64,000 bases of DNA from Actinomyces sp. oral taxon 414 (GCF_001278845.1 NZ_CP012590.1:2294001-2358000); one strand, 5' to 3'. Positions 44,289 through 52,946 are shown, numbered from the stretch's first letter. A program made the numbers and translations. Notes: generated from the sequence alone by a model not told the origin.

Positions 44289-46063
44289 TCACCCGACTCA
44301 ACCGCTACCTGGGTGGAGACTCGCACCTGAGGGGGCTCATGGCGGCCCACGGGCTCGCCGGGGTCCTGCAGGGCGTCGCCCTGGGTCTGCTCGTCCCTTT
44401 CCTGAGGGCCTTCCTGTCCGGCGAGCGGGGGGCCGCCGGCGCCTGGCTGGTGTGGATCGTCGTCGCCGCCTGCGCCTCCTCGTTCATTGGCGCCACCGCC
44501 ACGGTGCGCTCCTACCGGGTCGGGGCCGACGACGTGTGCGGCGGACTCATCCGCGCTGTCGGGGAGAAGGTCCAGCGGCTGCCGCTGGGCTGGTTCGACT
44601 CGGCCGCCACCGGCCGGGTGGCCGCGGCCACGTCCACCAGCATCCACGCCCTGTCCCACCTGCCCTCGCTGGTGCTGCCGCAGATCGCCTCCATGACCGG
44701 GTCGGCGGCGGCGATCGCCGTCGTGGCCCTGTGGCAGGAGCCGCGCATGGGGCTGGCCATGATCATCACCCTGCCCGGGTGCGCGTGGGCGCTGCGACGG
44801 CTGCGGCACGCGGTCGTTGGGGAGCACCGCCGCCACGAGGAGTCCACGCGGCGCCTGGCCTCGCGGGTGCTGGAGTTCTCCCGCCTCCAGCCCGTCCTGC
44901 GGGCGACCGGCGCCTGCCGCGACGGCTGGGGGCCACTGGAGTCCGACCTGGAGGAGGACCGCCGGGCGGCGGGCCGGGCCATGGGCGCCAAGGGCCCGGC
45001 GGGCATCGCCTTCCACACCCTCGTGGAGGCGGGCATGGTGCTGGCCGTGGCCGTGGGGGCGTCGCTGCTGCTGGGTGCCCGCGTCGATCCGGCGGTCTTC
45101 GTGGCCCTGTCCCTCATGGCGGTGCGCTTCGCGGACCCGGTGGGCATGCTCGCCTTCTACGTGGACCCCGTGCACGAGGCGGGCGTGGCCCTGGAGTCCA
45201 TCGGCTCCATCCTGGACGCGCCGGTCATGAGCGAGCCCGCCCCCGGGGAGGAGTCGGTGCCGGAGGCTCCCTACAACGTCGTCCTCGACCGCGTGTCTTT
45301 CGGCTACACGCCCGGGCGGGAGGTCATCCACGACGCGTCCCTGTCCTTCCCCGCCGGCGGCGTGACGGCGCTCGTGGGGCCGTCGGGCTCGGGCAAGTCG
45401 ACGATCGCGCGGCTCGTGGCCCGCTTCTGGGACGTGGACGCCGGGAGCGTGAGCGTGGGCGGGGTCGATGTGCGCTCGACGCGGATCGATGCGCTCATGG
45501 AGCGGGTCGCCATGGTCTTCCAGGACGTCTACCTGTTCGATACGACGATCGAGGAGAACGTGCGCATCGGGCGGCCGGGGGCGAGCGCGCAGGAGATCCG
45601 CGAGGCGGCGGGGCGGGCGGGGCTCGCCGAGGTGGTCGAGCGCCTGCCCCGCGGCTGGGACACGCGGGTGGGCGAGGGCGGCTCGGCCCTGTCGGGCGGG
45701 GAGCGCCAGCGCGTGGCCATCGCCCGCGCCTTCCTCAAGGACGCGCCCGTGCTGCTGCTCGACGAGGCGACCAGCGCGCTCGACGGCGCGAACGAGGCCG
45801 CGGTGACGCGGGCCATGGAGGAGCTGAGCGCGGGGCGCACCGTCGTGGTCATCGCGCACCGGCTGTCCACGATCCGTCGGGCCGACCGCATCGTCGTGCT
45901 CGTGGACGGGGCCGTCGAGGCGACCGGCTCGCACGCCGAGCTCTATGCGGCGGGCGGCACCTACCGGCGCTTCTGGGACGACCAGGAGGCCATCGCCCGG
46001 TGGAGGCTCGTGGGTCCTCCGGCGAAGAACGAGGAAGCGCCGGAGGCGAGCGGGCAAGCGTGA
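44285..46063 (+). CDS. ABC transporter permease-ATPase fusion, IrtB-like
   Basis: A 592-residue half transporter starting at GTG 44285, which overlaps the stop of its partner. It has six transmembrane segments, Walker A GPSGSGKST near residue 371, signature LSGGERQR, Walker B VLLLDEATSALD and the H-loop IVIAHRLST-like VVIAHRLSTIRR. With the preceding gene it should form a heterodimer in the cytoplasmic membrane. The overlap implies co-translation. Both ATP-binding sites look complete, so no degenerate site is apparent. Confidence 0.85.
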   Translation: MITRLNRYLGGDSHLRGLMAAHGLAGVLQGVALGLLVPFLRAFLSGERGAAGAWLVWIVVAACASSFIGATATVRSYRVGADDVCGGLIRAVGEKVQRLPLGWFDSAATGRVAAATSTSIHALSHLPSLVLPQIASMTGSAAAIAVVALWQEPRMGLAMIITLPGCAWALRRLRHAVVGEHRRHEESTRRLASRVLEFSRLQPVLRATGACRDGWGPLESDLEEDRRAAGRAMGAKGPAGIAFHTLVEAGMVLAVAVGASLLLGARVDPAVFVALSLMAVRFADPVGMLAFYVDPVHEAGVALESIGSILDAPVMSEPAPGEESVPEAPYNVVLDRVSFGYTPGREVIHDASLSFPAGGVTALVGPSGSGKSTIARLVARFWDVDAGSVSVGGVDVRSTRIDALMERVAMVFQDVYLFDTTIEENVRIGRPGASAQEIREAAGRAGLAEVVERLPRGWDTRVGEGGSALSGGERQRVAIARAFLKDAPVLLLDEATSALDGANEAAVTRAMEELSAGRTVVVIAHRLSTIRRADRIVVLVDGAVEATGSHAELYAAGGTYRRFWDDQEAIARWRLVGPPAKNEEAPEASGQA

Positions 46064-46111
46064 GGAGCCGGGGCGGGCCGGTTGCGCCGAGGGGGAACGG
46101 GATCCGACCCT

Positions 46112-46140
46112 TTGTAGAACAAGTAGGACAACGGTAGGCT
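46112..46140 (+). promoter_or_regulatory. Leaderless promoter of the phd/vapC-like pair
   Basis: TTGTAG (46112-46117) and TAGGCT (46135-46140) are 17 bases apart, and the ATG follows six bases later, so the message is probably leaderless. The -35 forms half of the dyad TTGT-AGA-ACAA (46112-46122), a plausible antitoxin operator. Confidence 0.55.
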
Positions 46141-46146
46141 TATGTC

Positions 46147-46512
46147 ATGAATGCGCAGCCCATTGTCCCGCCGCCCGTTCCGACGACACCGCACGACCCC
46201 GAGCCCGCCCCCGCCGAGGGCCCTGACGGAACCGTGAGCCTGCGGGAGCTCAACCAGCGCTCGGGACGGGTGGTCGGCGCTGTCATCGAGTCCGGCCGGC
46301 CCGTCGTGATCACTGACCGAGGTCGCCCGGTGGCGCAGATCGTGCCGATCCGCGCCGACGAGACGCCCTACGAGCGTCTTCTGCGCGAGGGCAGGATTCG
46401 CAGGGCGACGCGGCCCTCGGGGTGGGAGGAGTGGCGGCGACCGCGTCGTCGGGCCCCCGAAGGCGTTGACCTCATGGCCGCCCTCATGGAGGAGCGCGAG
46501 GAGGAGCGATGA
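46147..46512 (+). CDS. Phd/YefM-type antitoxin
   Basis: A 121-residue antitoxin. After a Pro-rich leader of about 30 residues it shows VSLRELNQRSGRVVGAVIESGRPVVITDRGRPVAQIVPI, the Phd/YefM DNA-binding domain. The C-terminal half is basic then acidic (WEEWRRPRRRAPEGVDLMAALMEEREEER) and probably binds the toxin. It overlaps the toxin gene by four bases (ATGA). Confidence 0.85.
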   Translation: MNAQPIVPPPVPTTPHDPEPAPAEGPDGTVSLRELNQRSGRVVGAVIESGRPVVITDRGRPVAQIVPIRADETPYERLLREGRIRRATRPSGWEEWRRPRRRAPEGVDLMAALMEEREEER

Positions 46513-46910
46513 TCTACGTCGACAGCTCGGTCCCGCTGCTCGCGCTCATGGAGCAGATCGACGGGAGCGAGGCGGCGGCGGCCCTGGACGAGCACCGGGG
46601 CGAGGCGCTGCGGAAGGTTTCCTCCGCGCTTCTGGATGTCGAGGTGTCGCGCGCGCTGCGGCGCGAGGGCCTGGATCCGGCACTGGCGGACGCCCTGCTG
46701 GACTCGATCGACCTCGTAGTGATCGACGACGAGGTGGTTCAGCGGGCGAAGGCGCTCACGGGAGAACTCACGTCCCTCGATGCGATCCATCTGGCGACAG
46801 CGCTCATGCTGGATCATCCGCGCGACCCGGTCGTACTCCTCACCCACGACGCGCGCCTGGCCGAAGCCGCCCGCGCCCATGGTCTGGAGGTCATCGACCC
46901 CGCCGCCTGA
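46509..46910 (+). CDS. VapC-type PIN-domain toxin
   Basis: A 133-residue PIN-domain protein. The acidic active-site residues are visible as D5 in MIYVDSSVPLLAL, E45-like in DVEVSRALRREGL, D in SLDAIHLATAL and D in LLTHDARLAEAA. VapC toxins are Mg-dependent RNases that cut tRNA or rRNA. All four acidic positions are intact, so this toxin should be active when freed from its partner, unlike the remnant at 17582. Confidence 0.88.
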   Translation: MIYVDSSVPLLALMEQIDGSEAAAALDEHRGEALRKVSSALLDVEVSRALRREGLDPALADALLDSIDLVVIDDEVVQRAKALTGELTSLDAIHLATALMLDHPRDPVVLLTHDARLAEAARAHGLEVIDPAA

Positions 46911-47035
46911 CCGGGCGCCGTCATGAACAGATCGGTCCAACTGGTGGAACGGCATGATTTGATGCCGTGCAACGGCGTCGGAGCCCTGTCGTCCGGCCGC
47001 AGCGGTGCGCGCCGGGGCGGAGTCCGCGATCGGAT

Positions 47036-47329
47036 CTATAAATCAACGTGCGGCAGGAGCCCGGATTGATCCCGCCGTCGCAGGGCCCTGATCAGGCGCA
47101 CGGTCAGCGCCGACCAGCCGGTGAGGCCGAACAGGATCGCCATCACCTCCTTCGCCTGGAGCGGGAGATGGATGCTGATCACGAGGATCAGACCCAGCAG
47201 GGCGCAGGTGGCCACGGCCCAGGCGGCCGCCGCGTTGCTCTCCAGAACGGTGTGCCGCCCCTCGGTCGAGGCGGTCTCCCGGCCCCAGGCCGGGGGAGGG
47301 ATCTCCAGTGATGATCGTGCGATGTCCAT
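47036..47329 (-). CDS. Small membrane protein, paralogue 1 (unknown family)
   Basis: A 97-residue protein. A conserved N-terminal segment SSLEIPPPAWGRE is followed by two hydrophobic segments (AAAAWAVATCALLGLILVIS and EVMAILFGLTGWSALTVRLI) and a basic end. It is clearly paralogous to 51418-51687, and the two genes flank the NTPase/TPR module on the same strand. TACACT lies six bases before the ATG, so it is probably leaderless. I do not recognise the family; a membrane effector or holin-like role is only a guess. Confidence 0.65.
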   Translation of the reverse strand: MDIARSSLEIPPPAWGRETASTEGRHTVLESNAAAAWAVATCALLGLILVISIHLPLQAKEVMAILFGLTGWSALTVRLIRALRRRDQSGLLPHVDL

Positions 47330-47335
47330 GGAGCG

Positions 47336-47364
47336 AGTGTAAGAAGCATCTCACCCATCGGGTA
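47336..47364 (-). promoter_or_regulatory. Promoter and dyad upstream of small membrane protein 1
   Basis: On the minus strand TACACT (47341 to 47336) is the -10. The 13-base imperfect dyad CACCCATCGGGTA (47352-47364) lies just upstream. A near identical arrangement, with a perfect dyad, precedes paralogue 2 at 51694-51722. Confidence 0.5.
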
Positions 47365-47495
47365 GGTCCAAAGGGCAGTATTTTCACATTGCTAGCTCCT
47401 CCTGAAGAAGGAGGGGCACCCTGGGCACCCCTGATCCTCGACTTACGTGCGTCCTGCACGCAACGGGAAATCGTGGATGATGCAGCGCGAGCGGG

Positions 47496-49823
47496 TCAGT
47501 CCTCGGCCTGCCTGCTGTTGAGGATCTTGGCGAGATGGTCGCGCGCGGCGCGCAGGGTCCCGGCGCGCCGCGCATCTCCCCGCCGCTCGACGACGCCGGC
47601 GAGATTGTCTAGCGAAATGACGAGATCATGGAGGGACTCAGACGTCCCAAGTGAATCCATAAGTTCGAGAGTAATCTCGAGCGACTCCTCATAGGCCTGC
47701 TCCGCCGCATCCCAGTCGCCACGAGCCTGAGCCACCCGACCCACATTATCCAGCGACACCGACAAATCCCGCCGAGACTCAGGCGTACCCAACACATCCA
47801 CAAGACCCCGAGAGATCTGAAGCGACTCCTCATACGATTCTGCCGCCCCACCCCAGTCGCCACGAGCCTGAGCCACCCGACCCACATTATCCAGCGACAC
47901 CGACAAATCCCGCCGAGACTCAGGCGTACCCAACACATCCACAAGACCCCGACGAACCCCCAAGGACTCCCCATAGGCCCGCCCCGCCGCATCCCAGTCG
48001 CCACGAGCCTGAGCCACCCGACCCACATTATTCAGCGACACCGACAAATCCCGCCGAGACTCAGGCGTACCCAACACATCCACAAGACCCCGACGAACCC
48101 CCAAGGACTCCCCATAGGCCCGCCCCGCCGCATCCCAGTCGCCACGAGCCTGAGCCACCCGACCCACATTATTCAGCGACACCGACAAATCCCGCCGAGA
48201 CTCAGGCGTACCCAACACATCCACAAGACCCCGAGAGATCTGAAGCGACTCCTCATACGATTCTGCCGCCCCACCCCAGTCGCCACGAATCTCCGCCACC
48301 CGACCCACATTATCCAGCGACACCGACAAATCCCGCCGAGACTCAGGCGTACCCAACACATCCACAAGACCCCGAGAGATCTGAAGCGACTCCTCATACG
48401 ATTCTGCCGCCCCACCCCAGTCGCCACGAATCTCCGCCACCCGACCCACATTATCCAGCGACACCGACAAATCCCGCCGAGACTCAGGCGTACCCAACAC
48501 ATCCACAAGACCCCGACGAACCCCCAAGGACTCCCCATAGGCCCGCCCCGCCGCATCCCAGTCGCCACGAGCCTGAGCCACCCGACCCACATTATTCAGC
48601 GACACCGACAAATCCCGCCGAGACTCAGGCGTACCCAACACATCCACAAGACCCCGAGAGATCTGAAGCGACTCCTCATACGATTCTGCCGCCCCACCCC
48701 AGTCGCCACGAATCTCTGCCACCCGACCCACATTATCCAGCGACACCGACAAATCCCGCCGAGACTCAGGCGTACCCAACACATCCACAAGACCCCGAAA
48801 TATCTGAAGCGACTCCTCATACGATTCTGCCGCCCCACCCCACTCACCACGAGCCCGAGCCACCCGACCCACATTATCCAGCGACACCGACAAATCCCGC
48901 CGAGACTCAGGCGTACCCAACACATCCACAAGACCCCGACGAACCCCCAAGGACTCCTTAGCCGCTGCGGCAGCGGCGTCATAGGCCCCGAAACGCTCAC
49001 CAATACTCAGTACCGCATCCGCCACCTGAACCTGGAAATCAGAAGGAAAGCCCGCCAGATGCTTCAGAGCCGAGGATAGGTTTGCCTCAACGGCCACGAC
49101 ATCATTATTGAGGAGTCCGCCTACTTCAGCCCGGACGAGGCCGAAGAGAACTCGCGCCAACTCCGAATCCGCATTCTTCGACCCATCGAGGAACCGTCGG
49201 GCGCGCACCGGATCGGAGGGCAGCAGCGCCCGGGCCCGGTCGACGTCCCGCAGCACGGCGGCGGCCCGCTCATCGCGCATCTCATCGGGAAGCGTCACCC
49301 GCCAGATAGAGCGGTCGCCATCGTCCGGCGATGGTGACACCCCCGTGCGCTCGGGAACCGCCTCGATGCGAGTGGGCACAACACCTCTCACCGCATGAGC
49401 GAAGGACCGGATGGACCACAGATCCGCAGCCTCACGGGCGGCCTCCTCCAAAAGGTGAAACGGGCCGCACAGGACAAGGCATCCTCCTCCCGATCGGGCG
49501 AAGCGGATACGAACCTCATTGAGCACGTGGAGCACTGCGATTCGAGCGGCATTATCCCAGAGCTCTACCCACAGGATACCGCGCTGCGGCAGGTGCCGCC
49601 GCAGCCAAGGCGCCGCCGAGTCGTCCTCGGGCACCCGCATCCAGAGTTCACCGGTTCTCTGAGCCCACAGAGCGGCCCTTTCCCTGAGGTCCCCGGCCTG
49701 CACCCGGGACTCGGTCGCAATAAAAACCAGCGTCCCCTCGCCCCGCGTCCAATCCAGGTGGTGGTGGAGATCGGACCAGGCCTCGTCAATACTGACAGCG
49801 GAGAGACTCTCACCCGGCGCCAT
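47496..49823 (-). CDS. TPR-array protein, partner of the downstream-class P-loop NTPase
   Basis: A 775-residue protein. Residues about 1-200 form a domain without a Walker A motif but with segments (TLVFIATESRVQAGDLRERA, GILWVELWDNAAR, GGGCLVLCGPFHLLEEAA, AADLWSIRSFAHAVRGVV) that resemble a degenerate AAA-like domain seen in other bacterial TPR proteins. Residues about 291-713 are nine almost identical 47-residue TPR-like repeats, followed by a divergent tenth. It starts one base after the stop of the NTPase gene, so the two are one operon. A sensor or scaffold role in a conflict or signalling system is inferred; no enzymatic effector domain is seen. Confidence 0.75.
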   Translation of the reverse strand: MAPGESLSAVSIDEAWSDLHHHLDWTRGEGTLVFIATESRVQAGDLRERAALWAQRTGELWMRVPEDDSAAPWLRRHLPQRGILWVELWDNAARIAVLHVLNEVRIRFARSGGGCLVLCGPFHLLEEAAREAADLWSIRSFAHAVRGVVPTRIEAVPERTGVSPSPDDGDRSIWRVTLPDEMRDERAAAVLRDVDRARALLPSDPVRARRFLDGSKNADSELARVLFGLVRAEVGGLLNNDVVAVEANLSSALKHLAGFPSDFQVQVADAVLSIGERFGAYDAAAAAAKESLGVRRGLVDVLGTPESRRDLSVSLDNVGRVARARGEWGGAAESYEESLQIFRGLVDVLGTPESRRDLSVSLDNVGRVAEIRGDWGGAAESYEESLQISRGLVDVLGTPESRRDLSVSLNNVGRVAQARGDWDAAGRAYGESLGVRRGLVDVLGTPESRRDLSVSLDNVGRVAEIRGDWGGAAESYEESLQISRGLVDVLGTPESRRDLSVSLDNVGRVAEIRGDWGGAAESYEESLQISRGLVDVLGTPESRRDLSVSLNNVGRVAQARGDWDAAGRAYGESLGVRRGLVDVLGTPESRRDLSVSLNNVGRVAQARGDWDAAGRAYGESLGVRRGLVDVLGTPESRRDLSVSLDNVGRVAQARGDWGGAAESYEESLQISRGLVDVLGTPESRRDLSVSLDNVGRVAQARGDWDAAEQAYEESLEITLELMDSLGTSESLHDLVISLDNLAGVVERRGDARRAGTLRAARDHLAKILNSRQAED
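47685..48953 (-). repeat. Nine 141-bp tandem repeats within the TPR gene
   Basis: The anchor CCCACATTAT recurs at 47740, 47881, 48022 (CCCACATTA), 48163, 48304, 48445, 48586, 48727 and 48868, exactly 141 bases apart. Units fall into a few types that alternate GGAAESYEESLQIS and DAAGRAYGESLGVR with SLDN or SLNN, and AEIR or AQAR. The DNA is nearly identical between units, so the array has been homogenised recently. Confidence 0.92.
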
Positions 49824-49824
49824 A

Positions 49825-51108
49825 TCAGTCGCTCTTCGTCACAAGAGGGTCGAGAAGGGGATGGACGCCGAACCAGTCGACTTCTCCATTGCGATAGCAC
49901 AGCACATAGCCGAGGGCCTGCAGCGCCCAGGCCTCGGCCAGATGCCCACGAGGAGCACGAAGTTGGTGAGTCTTCTTGACAGTGGCGAGGATCTCCCACT
50001 GCTCCTCGCTTAGACCCGTCGCAATATGAGAGCGCTGCTGACGCTCGACCTCGTTGATCTCCGTGACGCTCACGGGAAGTCGACCGTCCTTGAGCAGGAG
50101 CGCGGACACCAGTCGGAAGAGGTCGCGGAACAGTCCTCCTGAGGCGCGGATGACCCGATCGACCTGATCGCCCAGGAGCCGCTCCGGGTCCCCGCCCGGG
50201 GCGCGCCTGGCCAGCACCTGGCGCAGCAGATCAATGCCCTCCCGGCAATCGGAGCCGTCGCGCTCGCGCACCTTGACATTGAGAACGGGCCAGATCTGCC
50301 CGCCCCAACCGATCGGTTTCACATAGACCGGCACCGTGTAAATCACGTGCATGCGGGGCAGCGCCAACTCGGAGGAGTAGACGGAGAACAGCGACTCGAC
50401 CGACTCGCGGACCTCGTCGAAAGTTCCGGTTCGGCCGCGGTAGTGATCGAGGGAGTCGACGATGAAGACGGGAGTCTTCCCCTCGGGCATGGCGTCGACC
50501 ATCGCGTCGAAGAATGCGTGGATCTCCTCCTTGAAGCGCCTGCGGTTGGAGGAGAGCGCCTTCTTCACCTGGTTGCGGAAGCTCGTGTCGTCCTGCAGCG
50601 CCGCTTTAATGTTAAAGGAAGCGGGGCCGGCGGATGTGTCCAGGACCGCGCTGCTATCGACCTCAATGCGATTGAAAAACCTTCGGATCCGATCGATCAG
50701 CTTCTCCTTCGGGATTCCGGCGCCCTCGCAGTTGTCCACGAAACCCGCCGCGAGCCCGATGAAGAACGCCCCCTCCTCCAACGGCAGTTCGGTATTGAAG
50801 TAGTCCTCGATGTCCCAGTAGACGGGAACATAGACGTCCCGATCGAGCACGCGGCACAGTCGCAGGAGCTCCGTCGTCTTGCCCGCACCCCGGTAACCGG
50901 CGAGGAGCTGCACCGAGCCGCCGGTCGTGAAGTCGATGGCGGTCGCCATCTCCTTGACGAGGTCGGGCCCGACGGGTCCGTCGGGCTGGTCGTAGATCGG
51001 GACGTAGTAGCGCTCGAACTCCTCCTTCTCGGAGAGCATCCTTGCTCCCTGATGGACGTTGAGCGCGTGGTAGAAGGCCTTGCGGTACTCCCGGTCGGTG
51101 TCAGCCAT
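49825..51108 (-). CDS. P-loop NTPase (STAND/AAA-like), first gene of the TPR module
   Basis: A 427-residue ATPase. The N terminus (FERYYVPIYDQPDG) leads to Walker A GYRGAGKTTELLRL near residue 70 and Walker B PVFIVDSLDHYRG near residue 215. A sensor-like segment MHVIYTVPVYVKP follows, and a winged-helix-like end (EVDWFGVHPLLDPLV) closes the protein. No effector domain (nuclease, TIR, protease, transmembrane) is fused to it. It precedes the TPR gene by one base. It may switch on ATP binding when the TPR partner detects a ligand, as in NLR-like defence proteins; this is inference. Confidence 0.75.
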   Translation of the reverse strand: MADTDREYRKAFYHALNVHQGARMLSEKEEFERYYVPIYDQPDGPVGPDLVKEMATAIDFTTGGSVQLLAGYRGAGKTTELLRLCRVLDRDVYVPVYWDIEDYFNTELPLEEGAFFIGLAAGFVDNCEGAGIPKEKLIDRIRRFFNRIEVDSSAVLDTSAGPASFNIKAALQDDTSFRNQVKKALSSNRRRFKEEIHAFFDAMVDAMPEGKTPVFIVDSLDHYRGRTGTFDEVRESVESLFSVYSSELALPRMHVIYTVPVYVKPIGWGGQIWPVLNVKVRERDGSDCREGIDLLRQVLARRAPGGDPERLLGDQVDRVIRASGGLFRDLFRLVSALLLKDGRLPVSVTEINEVERQQRSHIATGLSEEQWEILATVKKTHQLRAPRGHLAEAWALQALGYVLCYRNGEVDWFGVHPLLDPLVTKSD

Positions 51109-51417
51109 GACCAGAATCCTACGCGGCGGACCTCTGTGCGGGGAGGCGATCGGTCAAGGCCATGGGCGCCCTCCCCGCCAATGGCGTCTGCTGCGCCCCC
51201 TCGCCCTCCACGACGCTCCTCCCGTCCGCGCAGGAGAAGGTCAAGAGGCGTAGCAGATGTCCGGGCGTGCTCCGGCGCCGTGCCCGGCGTCGTCGATGCG
51301 GGCGGTACTCGCCCGGGCCCTCCCGGAGCGCCCGTTATGGAAGGTCCCGAAGTCCCTTGACGCGATCCTCTCGGCGACCGTCCGGGAGCCCGGGCCCCAA
51401 CGGCCGCCGGGCGACGA
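51109..51417. other. Spacer between small membrane gene 2 and the NTPase gene
   Basis: These 309 bases contain no gene I can support and no clear promoter for the NTPase gene. The right half is ordinary GC-rich sequence. Confidence 0.4.
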
Positions 51418-51687
51418 TTATCGGTCGCGTTGCCGCAGGACCCTGACCAGCCGGGCGGTCAGCACCGACCAGCCCACGACCCCGAGCACGAGCGCCGTCA
51501 CCCCTGCCGCGCTCTGAAGCGGGGGATGAAAGCCGACCATGAGCGCCAGGCCGGTCAGGGCACAGACCACCGCCGCCCGGGTGACCGCCGCGTTGCCCTC
51601 CAGGACGGCTCCCCGCCCCTCGGACAGGGTGGCCTCCCGGCCCCAGGCCGGGGGCGGAACCTCCAAGGATGAATGTGCGACGTCCAT
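51418..51687 (-). CDS. Small membrane protein, paralogue 2 (unknown family)
   Basis: An 89-residue paralogue of 47036-47329: SSLEVPPPAWGREATLSEGR matches SSLEIPPPAWGRETASTEGR, and the two hydrophobic segments follow in the same places. It lies upstream of the NTPase gene, so the two paralogues bracket the module. TACAGT lies six bases before the ATG, which implies leaderless translation. Function unknown. Confidence 0.65.
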   Translation of the reverse strand: MDVAHSSLEVPPPAWGREATLSEGRGAVLEGNAAVTRAAVVCALTGLALMVGFHPPLQSAAGVTALVLGVVGWSVLTARLVRVLRQRDR

Positions 51688-51693
51688 GGCCCG

Positions 51694-51722
51694 ACTGTAA
51701 GAAGGGCCTTACCCGCCGGGTA
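51694..51722 (-). promoter_or_regulatory. Promoter and perfect dyad upstream of small membrane protein 2
   Basis: TACAGT on the minus strand (51699 to 51694) is the -10. TACCC-GCC-GGGTA (51710-51722) is a 13-base dyad, and TTGACC follows outside it. The layout is shared with 47336-47364, so both genes may answer to one regulator. Confidence 0.5.
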
Positions 51723-51830
51723 GGTCAACGGGATGGATTCTTCTCCCCGTCCGCTCCTCCTTGAGGAGTAGAGGAGTCCCGCCAGCACGGGCGCGGCAGT
51801 CGGCGGTCGGCGCGCCGCGGGCGGCTCTAC

Positions 51831-52490
51831 CTAGGAGACCGCCGTGGAGGAGGCCTCGTCGCGGTCGGCGGCGTCGGCCCGCTCGCCGCCGGAGGTCTGG
51901 TCGAGTCCGGTCCGCCTGATGGTGGCCGTGCTCCCCGTCTTGGACAGGTAGAAGTTCTGGACGACCCACTCGCCGTCCACGATGGAGGTGTCGTCCGCCT
52001 GAACGGTGAGCTTCGCGGCGCCCGACTCGGCCGTCACCATGAGCCGGCCGCCCTGCGTCGAGACGACGACGGTCCACGCGGCCTCGGCGTCCGGCAGGTT
52101 CGTGAGCGGTATTGATGCGATCCGGCCGAGTGTGGTCACCTCCTTGCCGATCCGCTTGTACAGGCGGAGGTTGAGGGCGTCCTTCTTGTTGAACAGCGCC
52201 GCCGTGTACCGGTCGCCACCGGTGCTCTCGGCGCTGCGCATGTAGACATTGGCGTACAGCGGGACGTCGAGCGAACGGAAGTTCACCGTGAACCTGGAGG
52301 TCGCGGTCTGGTCGGGTCCCAGGGTGGAGGCCTGGTGGCTGTCGATGGACTCCCCGGCCCTGAGCTCGACGTCGGTGGAGGAGTCATCGGAGTCGGCCAC
52401 GGCGATGCCGGGCGTCATCGCCATAATGGCGCCAGAGACACCCACGGCCAGGAGGAGGGATCGACGGGATAGACGGGACGAACGGGACAC
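51831..52490 (-). CDS. Secreted protein of unknown function
   Basis: A 219-residue protein with an N-terminal signal (SRLSRRSLLLAVGVSGAIMA, cleavage likely after AVA at residue 32). The RR pair allows a Tat-type signal. The mature part is beta-rich and polar (TSRFTVNFRSLDVPLYANVY, GGDRYTAALFNKKDALNLRL, AAWTVVVSTQGGRLMVTAES) with no motif I know, and ends in an Asp/Glu/Ser-rich tail. The GTG start has a GGAGG ribosome-binding site. It precedes small membrane gene 2 in the same direction by 143 bp. Confidence 0.7.
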   Translation of the reverse strand: MSRSSRLSRRSLLLAVGVSGAIMAMTPGIAVADSDDSSTDVELRAGESIDSHQASTLGPDQTATSRFTVNFRSLDVPLYANVYMRSAESTGGDRYTAALFNKKDALNLRLYKRIGKEVTTLGRIASIPLTNLPDAEAAWTVVVSTQGGRLMVTAESGAAKLTVQADDTSIVDGEWVVQNFYLSKTGSTATIRRTGLDQTSGGERADAADRDEASSTAVS

Positions 52491-52946
52491 GGCAAATCCT
52501 CCAGACGGATGCGTGCTGAACGGTCGGGAGCGAGTGCACGGGCACGAGAACGGCGGAGAACCCTCGACCTCCTCACACGGGATACATCACTCCCGTCATC
52601 ACCTTATCGGACCCGGGGCGCGGCCGCAATCGATCTCGGATCGGAGGTCGATGTGACATCGAGGATACTTTGATAAATATCACAATTGCGCCGGATCCCC
52701 GGATGTTGTCCGCCGGAGAGTCGGGGCAGGATATTTTGAAACGATATAGCCGTGGTTTGGGAAATAAGAGCCCGATATTCTCCGGGGTCAATTCCGAATC
52801 TGGCGGTTCACGGAAGGTTATTCCGAGAACATCTGGGTGTATGCCGATATCTTTCTCATCGGGGAGTCTCGGGATGGGACCGGCGGGAAGCGCGCGTTCT
52901 GCGGCCGGTTGGCCGGCCCCCGGCCCTTCGTTCCCCGCGAGCCGTT

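Noticed and set aside
47685..48953. CRISPR array
   Set aside because: Repeats are 141 bp, contiguous, without unique spacers, and stay in frame as TPR units; no cas genes are present.
51257..51517. Plus-strand ORFs near the small membrane gene 2
   Set aside because: Antisense or intergenic frames with random-looking composition; the minus-strand paralogue explains the region.
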